Below, one piece after another: positions 53,241 to 62,893 of a stretch of DNA of 64,000 bases. The notes beneath the pieces were generated by a model. It was not told where the DNA came from, ran no database searches, and worked only from the letters and a program-made list of their open reading frames with translations. The first letter of the stretch is position 1. Every line of letters begins with the position of its first letter. Source of the DNA: a bacterium. Lineage in GTDB: Bacteria > Electryoneota > RPQS01. A program made the translations under genes and the position numbers. The stretch spans positions 89,377 to 153,376 of the forward strand of contig DASXUQ010000005.1 in assembly GCA_036504735.1 (NCBI GenBank), in the 5' to 3' direction.

Positions 53241-55125
53241 TCGCCCCTTGGCTACGCATGTTGGTAAGATAGGTGTCCGCCGCTTTGATGTAATCCTGTA
53301 CCTGCGGGTAATCGCTTCCCAATTTACGGCAGATGTCGAGAGTTTTGCTCACGCGCGCAGTGTCGCCGATGCGCATGGAATAGTCGCCCTGATAGGAAGC
53401 GGACGCCGCGACGAGGTGCAGCAAATAGGCTACGCGTGTGTCACTGCGGTCGGGATTGCCGGCGATAATGTTATCGGCGTTGATCACCGGTTCAAGCAGC
53501 GGGACGTTGGTGATCCGCATGAAGTATCCGCCGGGAATCATCTTCAGTTTCTCGGCGACGCCGCCGTGGCCTGTCTGGTAGGTATCGAGAACGTAGACCG
53601 GGCGGTGATCGGTCTGCTTGCCGATGATGGCGTTGATCATGCCGACGTAGGCCGATTCGATCCGGGGGCCGTTGAAGGGCTTGCCGCTCTCGAAGGGCGC
53701 GACCTCGCGGCAGAACGCGTCGATCTCCCTTTGCACTCCTTCAAAGACATCGGGATGGGCGCGCTGTTCCTGACGGATGTACCACGGCCTCTGGAGCAGA
53801 TTCAGATCGAGCATCACGACATCGGAGCGCCGGTGCTCGACATTATGCAGGTATATGTAGGGGCTTTGGATGTCCCAATTGCCCTGAAACACGAGCGCGT
53901 TGGGGGCGAGGGTGGCAAGGACTTCGGTGGCCAAGGTGACCGCGAAGCGATTGGAACTCTGAATGCCACTGTTGCCGGACGCGGCCAGACTGATAAGTGG
54001 GACAGACGCGGCGAGGGTGCCCGCTATCGCGATACGAGTGCGCGGACTCTCGAAGGCGCTCTTCAGCGCGTTTACGACGTCCACAAAGCCGGAAACGGCG
54101 ATGATGAAAAGCGGCGCGTAGAAGGCAAGGAAATAGGTGGAGATGTCGGGGATGTCATAGTTGACATTGTACAGATTTCCCAGCAGCCATACACCGAACA
54201 CCGAAAGCAGCCACCAGCGCTTCCGCAGCAGAATCATGACCAGGCCGATGAGCGCCAGCAAGGCGATTCCCCAGCCGATGTCACCGGGAACGGCGGCGAG
54301 GTAGCCGAAGAATTTGTGAAAGAAGACGGACCAATCTCCCTTGAACATCCAGACGCGGTATTGCCAGCCGGTCAGGTGTCGAACAAGACCCGGGATCGTG
54401 TGCGGCGCACTCCAGTCAAGGATCGGACCGCGGGCGCTGCGGATGGGCAGATAGAGATTAATGGACGTGCCGAGAAGGTAGTGCGCGGCGCACATGATCG
54501 CGGCACGGACGCGTTTGGCCGAAGCGAGGACGTAACGCAGCACCACAAAGGCGACCAGCGGAACGAACCAGAGAATGGTGAGATGGTTGCCGAAGCCAAG
54601 GCCCCAGAGGTAGCATATCAGAAGCGGCACGTGGAGCGCGCGGCGATCATCGGAGATCAGACTCACATAGGACAGATAGAGCAGCAACGCGCCGAGCAGC
54701 CACGTCAGAGGATAGACTTCGGCAAAGTCCACGGAGGTCCAGACGGTGGGAGACAGGGCAACTCCGAGCGTCAACAGTATGGCGAAGACGTGACGGAGCG
54801 TGTCTTTCAGACCGTCAACAGATTGCAGAAGGCGCGCACACAGTAATGATAGCACGCCGACGCCCAGCGCCGCCATCAGGACCGAAAAGACTACCATGCC
54901 GCGGGCGGGAGAGAACAGCCCCAACATCAACCATACGTGGCCGAGGAGGGTGTACAACGGATAGCCCGTGGGATGAGCGATGCTCAGGGTGTAGGCGGCC
55001 GTGGTGAGTTCTCCCGCATCCACCAGACCGATGGTGGGCGCGGTCGTGGAGAAGTACACCGCGAAGGAGATCAGAAATGTCGAAAGAAAGGTGAAGACGT
55101 CAGTTCGAGACATAGGCACCGCCAT
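53233..55125 (-). CDS. DUF2723 family multi-spanning membrane protein
   Basis: 630 aa with about 11 predicted membrane helices in the first 420 residues, followed by a soluble C-terminal part. The DUF2723 signature is at the N-terminus: VYFSTTAPTIGLVDAGELTT, then LSIAHPTGYPLYTLLGHVW. The fold resembles GT-C glycosyltransferases (protein O-mannosyltransferase-like), so a lipid-linked sugar transfer role is plausible but unproven. Two ATGs, four codons apart, are possible; the first overlaps the end of the helicase gene and has AGGTGG close by. It may act with the glycan genes of the same run. Confidence 0.85.
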   Translation of the reverse strand: MAVPMSRTDVFTFLSTFLISFAVYFSTTAPTIGLVDAGELTTAAYTLSIAHPTGYPLYTLLGHVWLMLGLFSPARGMVVFSVLMAALGVGVLSLLCARLLQSVDGLKDTLRHVFAILLTLGVALSPTVWTSVDFAEVYPLTWLLGALLLYLSYVSLISDDRRALHVPLLICYLWGLGFGNHLTILWFVPLVAFVVLRYVLASAKRVRAAIMCAAHYLLGTSINLYLPIRSARGPILDWSAPHTIPGLVRHLTGWQYRVWMFKGDWSVFFHKFFGYLAAVPGDIGWGIALLALIGLVMILLRKRWWLLSVFGVWLLGNLYNVNYDIPDISTYFLAFYAPLFIIAVSGFVDVVNALKSAFESPRTRIAIAGTLAASVPLISLAASGNSGIQSSNRFAVTLATEVLATLAPNALVFQGNWDIQSPYIYLHNVEHRRSDVVMLDLNLLQRPWYIRQEQRAHPDVFEGVQREIDAFCREVAPFESGKPFNGPRIESAYVGMINAIIGKQTDHRPVYVLDTYQTGHGGVAEKLKMIPGGYFMRITNVPLLEPVINADNIIAGNPDRSDTRVAYLLHLVAASASYQGDYSMRIGDTARVSKTLDICRKLGSDYPQVQDYIKAADTYLTNMRSQGANE

Positions 55126-57322
55126 TCCACCTTTCGAAGGCCATTGACATGGATGAGCAGATCATCTCCTCCGGCGACCTGGCGTACCAACCGCGCGGCC
55201 ATGCCCGCAAGAAGGCAGGATCCGCGAAGTCAGAGTTCAACAAGAAGACAGGTTTGCGCGAGGCCGGATCCCGCTGCACGCGGCCGGCGGCTTGAATGAC
55301 GCGGGAGGCCGCTTCGGCGCGGCGCTCCGCGATGTCTACATCGACGTCATCATTCCAGCCATCGGAACCGCCACGCCGGGTCGCGGAGCGGAGCAGATCA
55401 TATTCATCCGGCGCGCGGAAGGCCGGGGATAAGATGGCTGCGCTTGAGAAAAGCTCTGCCGGGGGATTGACGGCTTCGGAGAGGCTGCCACCCATTGCAA
55501 TGAACAGGAAATCCGGGCGTGCCGCTGCGGCGGTGCTCCAATCGTCATGCAGATCCTCATCGAGCATGACAGTGAAGCCACGCACGCGCAGTCCCATCGA
55601 GAGCAGCTCATTGGATGCGCGGTTCTGCCCGAAGACGACGATGGTGGGCAACAAATGTTCGCGGAGTTGGCGAAGCATCTCGATGGTCGATTGGTGATCC
55701 GTCGATGTCAGCGGATATTTGAAGATCAGTTCCGGGATAATGAAAACCGGTGGCGTGGACTGCTGCTCTACCTCAATGGCACGAAAGGACTGCGCAGGCG
55801 GAAAGAGCGCGGCTCGCGAAGCGGAGTCAGCGGGCAGAGAACCACTGAGAGCGATAATGGACTGGTGCTCGCTGAGGGCTGCATCCACGGCTGTGCTTGC
55901 GTGATTGAGGGTACCGATCAGCGCGGAATCGGGTGAGCGGCGGTACCAGGCCAGACGGTAATCCTCGCCAAACGTCATCCGGAAGCGCGCGGCGCGGCGA
56001 ATGGCGCGAACCGCGGGAAGATGGCTGGAGACACGGGTCAACTGCTCACGCAGGGCGATGAGGGACTCAGCGACCGCTGCATCCGTGTCCTCATTAGACT
56101 GGCGCTGGGATAACACGTCGCGCACGAGACGGCGGGCGGGCAGTGGAAGCGCCTCGAGAAGCGAATAGAGTTCATCGCGGCGAATGCGGACTTCGCTGTT
56201 CTCGTAGACGCGGCGCGCGATATTTTGCGCCTCATCCAGCACAAGGACAGACTCGCGGGCAAACAGCGGCGACGGATTGAGCAGATAGTTGATATCGGCG
56301 ATTATCACATCCGCCATGCGTTCGAGCGCGGTGGACAATTCGAACAGGCACAGGGAGTGCTCGCGCGCGTATGCGGCAAGATCGTCGAAGGTCCAGGACG
56401 AACGCTCATGGAATTCGGGAAGCGGATCCACAAAAAGGGCGGCGCGTGTTTCCATGCGGCGGGGACAGGATGTTCCGGGAAGAGCACAATCGCACAGGCG
56501 CTCGCGGGTGGTTTTCCAAAGTACGCGCAGGGGAACACCGGCAGCGCGGTAGCGGTCGAGTTCGGCGAGGACTTCATCGCGCCCGCGTGCCTTGGTGGTG
56601 ATCCAGTAGAGGCGGCGCTTGCGCGCAAAGGATTCGCGCAGAGCGTGGCGCAGGGCGACGCGCGTCTTTCCAGTGCCGGGCGGCATCGAGAGCAGTACTC
56701 TGTCCTCTGTGCTTTCTTCGGCGATTCGCTGCGAAGCTGCGCATTGCTCGGGCCGGTCGGTGAGCTGGTCTACAGCAAGGAAGGAGTCAAGCGCCTGCCG
56801 AGCGGCTTCGACATTTGCGCGCCACGGACGGGATGCGGCTAAGACAACTTTCAGGCGGTCCTGAAGAAGGCCGGCGGAACTGCGGATCTCCACAGATTCG
56901 AGAGCCTGGCGCTGGGTCTCACTGATGAGACAGAGCACGGCCTCACTCACCTCTCCCTTACCCCACGGCTTCTCGATGCAGGCGCGGGCGAGATCGGCAT
57001 AAAGCTGAAGCTGCCAGCGCGCATTTTGCAGAAGCGGACTATCTACCCAGCGGCGCGGATCACCGGGAACGGACTTGATTTCGTAGAGGATGATGCCCTT
57101 GGGCGTACGCCGCCAGCCGTCGAGGCGGCCCTTGATCACTACATCCTGTCCGCCGGACTGGACAGTTGCGGACAGCGTGATCTCCGGATGGAACGTCTTG
57201 TACTTCCGGCGAAGCTGGGCCTCTGCGACATGGTGCAAACGCAACTCACGCTCGGCGGGCCGCTCGAAGAGATCGGGATGCGGCACAAGATCGCGAATAG
57301 CGAAGGAGAGCGGCTCGGACAT
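55100..57322 (-). CDS. PD-(D/E)xK nuclease fused to DinG/XPD-type helicase
   Basis: 740 aa. The N-terminal nuclease-like domain has D68 and E81-x-K83 (KGRLDGW, ILYEIKSV) and AQLQLYAD-like helices (ARWQLQLYADLA). The SF2 helicase core has Walker A MPPGTGKT near 211, LVLDEAQNIA near 360 and, at the end, QAAGRVQRD (motif VI). Cysteines in LCDCALPGTSC (near 290) and HSLCLF could hold the iron-sulphur cluster of XPD/DinG helicases. The ATG giving MSEPLSFAIRDL is preferred; an earlier start lies inside folD. DNA repair is the likely role; a plain DinG has no N-terminal nuclease. Confidence 0.82.
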   Translation of the reverse strand: MSEPLSFAIRDLVPHPDLFERPAERELRLHHVAEAQLRRKYKTFHPEITLSATVQSGGQDVVIKGRLDGWRRTPKGIILYEIKSVPGDPRRWVDSPLLQNARWQLQLYADLARACIEKPWGKGEVSEAVLCLISETQRQALESVEIRSSAGLLQDRLKVVLAASRPWRANVEAARQALDSFLAVDQLTDRPEQCAASQRIAEESTEDRVLLSMPPGTGKTRVALRHALRESFARKRRLYWITTKARGRDEVLAELDRYRAAGVPLRVLWKTTRERLCDCALPGTSCPRRMETRAALFVDPLPEFHERSSWTFDDLAAYAREHSLCLFELSTALERMADVIIADINYLLNPSPLFARESVLVLDEAQNIARRVYENSEVRIRRDELYSLLEALPLPARRLVRDVLSQRQSNEDTDAAVAESLIALREQLTRVSSHLPAVRAIRRAARFRMTFGEDYRLAWYRRSPDSALIGTLNHASTAVDAALSEHQSIIALSGSLPADSASRAALFPPAQSFRAIEVEQQSTPPVFIIPELIFKYPLTSTDHQSTIEMLRQLREHLLPTIVVFGQNRASNELLSMGLRVRGFTVMLDEDLHDDWSTAAAARPDFLFIAMGGSLSEAVNPPAELFSSAAILSPAFRAPDEYDLLRSATRRGGSDGWNDDVDVDIAERRAEAASRVIQAAGRVQRDPASRKPVFLLNSDFADPAFLRAWPRGWYARSPEEMICSSMSMAFERWNGGAYVSN

Positions 57323-57341
57323 GCTGCGCTTGTCGACCGTA

Positions 57342-58211
57342 CTAAGCGGACAGCATGATCGCGGCATCGGCGGCATTGCGCATCAGCATGGCGATAGTCA
57401 TCGGCCCCACGCCGCCGGGAACGGGCGTGATCATCGAGGCGATTTCGGAAACGCTCTCGAATTGCACGTCGCCGCGCAGCTTCTCATTTTCGTTGCGAGC
57501 CGGATGGGTGCCGACGTCAATCACCACCGCACCGGGTTTCACCATGTCTGCAGAGACGAATTCGCGCTGGCCGATGGCCACAACCAGAATGTCGGCGCGG
57601 CGGCAGATTTCCGGCAGGTTCTTGCTGCGAGAATGGCAGACGGTAACGGTGGCGTCGCCATAGCGGCCCTTGGAAGAAAGCAGGATGGAGATGGGCCGAC
57701 CGACCAGATTGGAGCGGCCGAGGACAACCACTTCGCGTCCGGTGATCTGAACATTCGAGCGAACCAGCAACTGACAGATGCCGTAGGGTGTGCAGGGGAT
57801 GAAGCGCGGCTCGCCCGCACTTAACAATCCGGCATTGACCGGATGCAGGCCGTCGACATCCTTGCGAGGATCGAGGCGGTTAAGCACGGTCTGCGCGTTG
57901 ATGTGTGACGGCAGGGGAAGCTGCACGAGGATGCCGTGCACGGCGGGATCGTTATTGAGACGGTCAATCACGGCGAGAAGTCCGGCTTCGGAAATAGAAG
58001 CCGGAAGTTCCTCATGAATGGAATTCATGCCGAGCTTGATGCAGGTCTTGGCTTTCATGCCGACATAGAGTTTAGACGCAGGATTATCGCCGACGAGCAC
58101 GACGGCGAGGCCGGCGGTGACGCCTTTCTCCGCCTTGAGCTTTTCGACATCACGCTGAACTTCGGACTGGATTTCTTTGGAGATAACGCGTCCATCAATC
58201 AGAATTGCCAC
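57342..58211 (-). CDS. folD: Methylenetetrahydrofolate dehydrogenase/cyclohydrolase
   Basis: Bifunctional one-carbon enzyme interconverting methylene-, methenyl- and formyl-THF. 289 aa. It has LYVGMKAKTCIKLGM near residue 50 (catalytic Lys), VQLPLPSHINAQTVLNRLDP near 97, the cofactor loop VVLGRSNLVGRPISILL near 165, and the C-terminal TPVPGGVGPMTIAMLMRN. It supplies folate for thymidylate and purine synthesis (ThyX-like and PurM are in the window). Confidence 0.97.
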   Translation of the reverse strand: MAILIDGRVISKEIQSEVQRDVEKLKAEKGVTAGLAVVLVGDNPASKLYVGMKAKTCIKLGMNSIHEELPASISEAGLLAVIDRLNNDPAVHGILVQLPLPSHINAQTVLNRLDPRKDVDGLHPVNAGLLSAGEPRFIPCTPYGICQLLVRSNVQITGREVVVLGRSNLVGRPISILLSSKGRYGDATVTVCHSRSKNLPEICRRADILVVAIGQREFVSADMVKPGAVVIDVGTHPARNENEKLRGDVQFESVSEIASMITPVPGGVGPMTIAMLMRNAADAAIMLSA

Positions 58212-58212
58212 G

Positions 58213-59169
58213 CTACATATTCCTTTCGTGCGATTTCAAGTAGTCCATATAGCCGCACACATATTGGCGAAAATGGAGATAGTCGAGAAGTGATCTTGGC
58301 AGTCGGCGCCGGCGCAAACGATTGGCGAGCCATCGCACCGTGACGTAAGGTACAGGCGTCAACAAGAGACGCATGCCCCAGCGACTCCCGACGGAACTTT
58401 GCGGGCCGTTTGGCGCAGGCAACACCCGGTGGAGATTCAGCTCGGTGAAAAGCTGCGGATGGCGGGCGAGCAGAATGGGAATCCCACCGCGGCCATAAAC
58501 ACGCATGTTGCGGAGCAGGTCATTCAGCGGGCGCAGGTGATGGTGAATCGCGAGCGCACGCGGTTCGCCGTAAATCGGAACGCCGCTCATTTCGAGGCGT
58601 ACACCGAGGTCGAGGTCCTCCCCGCCCCACGCGGTGAAGGTCTCATCGAAGAGTCCGACCTCGATGAGGAGGTCGCGCGGCACAGAACAGTTGCGGGTAA
58701 GGAAATAGCGTCCGGGCAGACGAGCGTCCAGCGGGAGCTTCTTCGCACCGCTGCCGTTCAGATAGCTATTCAGCGCGCGGAAATCGGGATGCTCCACAAA
58801 ATCCGACTTGCCGACAATCACACAGCGTTCGCGCCTGTGGCGCGCGGCGTGGATCGAAAGAAAATCGGGCTGAATGGTGTGATCGCCGTCGATCATGACG
58901 ATGATACGGCCACCTGCGGCGCGGATTCCGGAATTGCGTGAGGCCGAGCGGCCGAGGTTCGTCTCGCCGAAGACAGGTTTCATTCGCGCATCGCCAACGG
59001 ATTTCAGCCATTCCCGCGAACCGTCGGTTGAGCCGTCATCGACAACGATGATTTCATAACGCGCGGGATCATAATCCTGTTCCAGAAGCTGGCCGACCAG
59101 GCGCTGGAGGAAATCCTTCTGGTTGAAGGAAATGACGACGACGCTGAGGGTCAGCTCCGGTTCAGCCAT
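58213..59169 (-). CDS. Family 2 glycosyltransferase
   Basis: 318-aa GT-A enzyme. SVVVISFNQKDFLQRLVGQL at the start, EIIVVDDGSTDGSREWL near residue 40, a DxD-like MIDGDHT near 92, and WGGEDLDLGVRLEMSG near 185 (acceptor/catalytic ED motif). The chain ends in a basic tail. It probably adds a sugar to a lipid-linked or surface glycan; donor and acceptor cannot be told. It overlaps the following GT gene by 19 bases and ends just before folD. Confidence 0.9.
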   Translation of the reverse strand: MAEPELTLSVVVISFNQKDFLQRLVGQLLEQDYDPARYEIIVVDDGSTDGSREWLKSVGDARMKPVFGETNLGRSASRNSGIRAAGGRIIVMIDGDHTIQPDFLSIHAARHRRERCVIVGKSDFVEHPDFRALNSYLNGSGAKKLPLDARLPGRYFLTRNCSVPRDLLIEVGLFDETFTAWGGEDLDLGVRLEMSGVPIYGEPRALAIHHHLRPLNDLLRNMRVYGRGGIPILLARHPQLFTELNLHRVLPAPNGPQSSVGSRWGMRLLLTPVPYVTVRWLANRLRRRRLPRSLLDYLHFRQYVCGYMDYLKSHERNM

Positions 59170-60236
59170 CCGGCGGCCTCATAGTAGCGGTAAAGCTGAT
59201 CACCGACGGAACGGACATCATGCATGCGCTGCACCCACTCGCGACCAGCGACGGCAAGCGCACGGCACTTGTCTTCGTGCGTGATCAGATCTTCGAGTGC
59301 GTCGCGGACGGTATCGGTGCCGGCGTGAACAAACGGATGCTCACCGAGATGCGCGGCCATCTTAGCGGGAATGTTAGTTATGACGGGCATACCCATGGAG
59401 AAGGCCTCGACGGAACTCATGCCATAGCCCCAACCGCCGGCATTGGTAAGCTGATCGACGAAGATGTCGCACTCCTGCTTGCGACGCAGCGCCTCGGCAT
59501 GCGGCAGACCGCGAAGCAGGACCAGTTCCACAGGATACTTCTTCGACAATTCCTCCATTGCCCGCTCGACAAACTCGGTGCCCTTGTACGGATTGCGTGT
59601 GGCGTGGCAGACGCGGACAGGCGAGTGAAAATGATAGTCGCGGCGCGGATAGCGGTCTGTCTCGAACGGCAAGTAGAGATACTGCAGACGGGGATCGAGT
59701 TCGAGCAGATCCCATTCCGGAGTCAGGCGCAATTCGGCGAGCGTATCCACAGCGGGAACGATGCCGCGGTTGCGCAGATCGGAACCGTGATAGTAGCAGA
59801 CGATGTGTTTGCCGCGCGACCGCATGCTTGAAGCGAAGCGGGCATCACGCGTAAAGTCCAAACCGCCATCGAGATGAACAATGTCGAATCGGTCAAGCCC
59901 ATGTGCCTGAATCGCCGCTTCCATTTTGGGCCAGAGAAGACGATCACGCCACGCAAACAGTGCGCGCTCCGGCGGGCTAGGTGTCCAGTATGGGCAGGTG
60001 GCCGACGGTGAGGCGCTGTGGGCAGGACCGCGCAATAGGCGGGCAGCCTTGCGAGCGAGAAGCACCCAGGACTTGTCGGGCATCAGAGGCAAATCGAGGC
60101 AAATGTCATCCGGAAAATCCCAGCGGCTGTGCCAGAAGGTGACAAAGCGGCACTCATCGCCGCGCCACCGGTGTTCCGCCTGAAAGAGAGACAGGGTGCC
60201 TGAGACATGCTCAGCGGAAATGTAGAGGATCTTCAT
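59151..60236 (-). CDS. Family 4-like (GT-B) glycosyltransferase
   Basis: 361 aa. MKILYISAEHVSGTLSLF begins the N-terminal Rossmann domain. The C-terminal domain has VCHATRNPYKGTEFVERAM near 215 and the donor-site segment QLTNAGGWGYGMSSVEAFSM near 262, followed by MPVITNI. A retaining GT-B enzyme is likely. The start codon overlaps the stop of the flippase gene by 4 bases. Part of a glycan-assembly block. Confidence 0.87.
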   Translation of the reverse strand: MKILYISAEHVSGTLSLFQAEHRWRGDECRFVTFWHSRWDFPDDICLDLPLMPDKSWVLLARKAARLLRGPAHSASPSATCPYWTPSPPERALFAWRDRLLWPKMEAAIQAHGLDRFDIVHLDGGLDFTRDARFASSMRSRGKHIVCYYHGSDLRNRGIVPAVDTLAELRLTPEWDLLELDPRLQYLYLPFETDRYPRRDYHFHSPVRVCHATRNPYKGTEFVERAMEELSKKYPVELVLLRGLPHAEALRRKQECDIFVDQLTNAGGWGYGMSSVEAFSMGMPVITNIPAKMAAHLGEHPFVHAGTDTVRDALEDLITHEDKCRALAVAGREWVQRMHDVRSVGDQLYRYYEAAGWLNRS

Positions 60237-61699
60237 CCTGCCGGCAACAGTTTCCGTAGGTGAAAGCGCTCGCGCTCATCAAGGAAGCCAAGCACGTAGA
60301 GAATCACCGGGAAGAAAAGCAGAATCAGCGCGCGCTGCCAGGGCGCGTTCATTCCCGTAAAGAGCCCGGCGGCGAGAACGACCGTACAGGCGACGCCAAG
60401 TTTGGCGATGCGCGCCCATTCATAGGGGACCGGATAGGCTTTGCGAACCACGAGCCAGAGCATCACGGCTTCGAGGAAGAAGGCGGCCAGCGTGATCCAC
60501 GCGGCAGCCATCATGCCGTACGGCGGGACGAGCAGAATGCAGAAGACTATAGTGAAAAGCGCGGCGACGCCGGTGACGGCGGGGAGCTTGGCTGTCAGCT
60601 TTTTGAGATAGATGCCGACCATCAGATTGGCGTACACGCCATCGAAGACATGCGCGAGCAGAATGATGGGAAAGACCGAGAGCCCCGCCCAGAATTGCGG
60701 CGCGATGATGTAACCGACACCGGGCCATTTCGTTTTGATGACGGCGTCGACAAAGAAGGTCATCACAAGGAAAAGCGACGTGGTCACCAGCAGATAGTAG
60801 GTCAGGACGCGAGCGAAGAGGCGAGGTGCGTCGGGGCGATCCGAATGAGAAAGGAAGAACGGCTGCCAGGCAAAGCGGAAGGCTCCGGTGACGACGGCCA
60901 TGAACATGCCGAGTTTATAGCCCGCGCTGTAGAGTCCCGCTTCGGCAAGACCGCGGTAGAGTTCAATCACTTTTCTGTCGGCCAGCTCGATCACCATCAC
61001 GAACAGATAGGTGGGCACGTTAGGAATGCCGAAGCGAACCATTTCCTTGACCAGCTCGCGGTCCACCTTGATGGTGATGTTGCGGAGCATGGAGGGCAGA
61101 AGAACGACGAGCGTGAGGGCACTGGCGATGAGATTAGCCCAGAGAATGCCGGCAATGGAGAGGTCCAGATGGCCGACAAACCAGATATTGAGACTGACGT
61201 TTACGCAAACATTGAAGATCTTCACCGCTGTAAAGCGCTTCGGACGGTGGCTTCCGCGCAAAAAGAGGAACGGGTAGGTGGACAGGGTATCAAAGAACAG
61301 AATGCCCGCACACAGGCGAACGAATCCGGGAACCAGCTCCGCATTCGCCGGTGAGTGCACGATCAGAGCGCCCAGCGGGCGGGCGGCGAGAAAAATCAGC
61401 AACGAAAGCACTGCGGTGCTGATGAAGGACGTGAGGAGCGTCGTACCGCTGACGATGCGCCGTTTCTCGGGCTCTTTGGCGAGCGTGAAGTAGCGCAAGT
61501 AGGCAATATCCAGACCGTACCAGAAGAAGGTCTGCACGAGCGCGGTGAACAGAAAGTAGAGCGTCATCTCGCCGTATTCGGCGGGAGACAGATGGAAGCT
61601 GTAATATGGCAGGAGCAGGAACGTGAGGAGCCGGGATGCGATATGCCCGACGCCATAGATTGCGGAATCCCGGGTAAGACTTTTCAGTTGAGCGAGCAA
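60233..61699 (-). CDS. Polysaccharide/oligosaccharide flippase (Wzx/MATE-like)
   Basis: 488-aa polytopic membrane protein with about 13-14 hydrophobic helices. It starts LKSLTRDSAIYGVGHIASRL, the usual amphipathic start of the polysaccharide biosynthesis (PF01943/PF13440) exporters, with LPYYSFHLSPAEYGEMTLYF following. It probably flips a lipid-linked oligosaccharide made by the adjacent transferases. Coupled to both neighbours. Confidence 0.9.
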   Translation of the reverse strand: MLAQLKSLTRDSAIYGVGHIASRLLTFLLLPYYSFHLSPAEYGEMTLYFLFTALVQTFFWYGLDIAYLRYFTLAKEPEKRRIVSGTTLLTSFISTAVLSLLIFLAARPLGALIVHSPANAELVPGFVRLCAGILFFDTLSTYPFLFLRGSHRPKRFTAVKIFNVCVNVSLNIWFVGHLDLSIAGILWANLIASALTLVVLLPSMLRNITIKVDRELVKEMVRFGIPNVPTYLFVMVIELADRKVIELYRGLAEAGLYSAGYKLGMFMAVVTGAFRFAWQPFFLSHSDRPDAPRLFARVLTYYLLVTTSLFLVMTFFVDAVIKTKWPGVGYIIAPQFWAGLSVFPIILLAHVFDGVYANLMVGIYLKKLTAKLPAVTGVAALFTIVFCILLVPPYGMMAAAWITLAAFFLEAVMLWLVVRKAYPVPYEWARIAKLGVACTVVLAAGLFTGMNAPWQRALILLFFPVILYVLGFLDERERFHLRKLLPAG

Positions 61700-62893
61700 T
61701 CAGGCACCTGCAGACGGAAGAATAAACAAGGAATAGGGTAAGAGCAGCACGGCGAGCAGCACCCACTGATCGGAGGTTGCGCGCGGACGGCCAAGAAGTA
61801 GAATGTGCAGCGCAGGCCACGCCGTGAAGAGATAGCGGCCTTCGGCCTGATCGTAGCGGGTATTCAGCCAAAGGAATGAACCGACGGCGATAACGAGCAC
61901 CGCGAACAGCACGGGCTGCGAAACCAGCGTTCGCCATCCTTCACGATAGATAAGCGCGTGGATGGCGAAGATGCAGAACGGGAGCATAAACAGCAGCCCA
62001 AGCAAGCCGTGCCAGAATTCGCTCCACGGAAAGATGAAGGAACGGGCCGCATAGATGGCGGTCGACAGATTGGGCATACGCCACGACGGATCGCCGAAGC
62101 CGGCGTTCAGCGGCAGCAGAGAGCCGAAGCTGTAGAAATTGCGCAGCCACAGCGGAAATACGCAGACGAGAATGATGCAGTATAAGCCTGCCAAAGAAAC
62201 GGTGAGACGCGGTTTCCAGTGATGTGCGAGGGCAAGCACCGGAAGCGGCAGCAGCAGCACCGCTGTCAGTTTGGTATAGATGGCGAGGCACGACAGGGCG
62301 GCGAAAGTCATCCAATGGGCAAGCCGGAAGCCGTCCTGCCACATACGGATGGTGATGAGAATCATGCCGCCGGCGAAGAGCCAGAAGAGCGGCTCATTCC
62401 CCAGCAGGGAGGTGTACCGCACAAAGACGCCGCTCAGTGCGACGAAGATGAGCGCGGCACCGGTAAAGCGATTGTCGAGCGATGCAGCGCGGCTGATAAG
62501 CACGGCAATCCACAACAGGCCGAGGAAAAGGAAAATGCCAAGGAAGCGGCCAACGAGAACGAGGTCTTCAAGCCGCGTGATAGAGAAGGCTTTGCCGAGA
62601 CCGGCGACGAGCATGTAATAGAGCGGTGGCTGGTAGTTTTCGAACCGGCCGCGCTCGAGGGCGCCTGTGCCTTGGATGGATTCGACTTGCGGCGGCAATG
62701 ATCCGCTTTGCAGAACGTGCAGCGCATAGTTGGCGTGCGCGAGTTCGTCATTGTATGCGGACAGCACTCCGGGGAGTGCCGCGCCGCTGACCGGCGTCAG
62801 CAGGGCAAGAACAATCCGCAACGTCAGACCGCAGAGGATGGCGATGAGAACGGGGGCGGTCCAGAGGGGAAGACGGTCATTCACGTCAGGCAA
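61700..62893 (-). CDS. GT-C-type membrane glycosyltransferase-like protein (DUF2142/PMT-like)
   Basis: 397 aa with about 10 membrane helices. The first extracytoplasmic loop carries acidic YNDELAHANYALHVL, like the DE/DxD of PMT/ArnT-type enzymes, followed by ENYQPPLYYMLVAGLG. RYDQAEGRYLFTAWPALHIL near the end is typical of DUF2142/PMT_2 relatives. It probably uses polyprenyl-linked sugars. The TTG start overlaps the selB stop; a GTG three codons later is equally possible. Confidence 0.82.
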   Translation of the reverse strand: MPDVNDRLPLWTAPVLIAILCGLTLRIVLALLTPVSGAALPGVLSAYNDELAHANYALHVLQSGSLPPQVESIQGTGALERGRFENYQPPLYYMLVAGLGKAFSITRLEDLVLVGRFLGIFLFLGLLWIAVLISRAASLDNRFTGAALIFVALSGVFVRYTSLLGNEPLFWLFAGGMILITIRMWQDGFRLAHWMTFAALSCLAIYTKLTAVLLLPLPVLALAHHWKPRLTVSLAGLYCIILVCVFPLWLRNFYSFGSLLPLNAGFGDPSWRMPNLSTAIYAARSFIFPWSEFWHGLLGLLFMLPFCIFAIHALIYREGWRTLVSQPVLFAVLVIAVGSFLWLNTRYDQAEGRYLFTAWPALHILLLGRPRATSDQWVLLAVLLLPYSLFILPSAGA

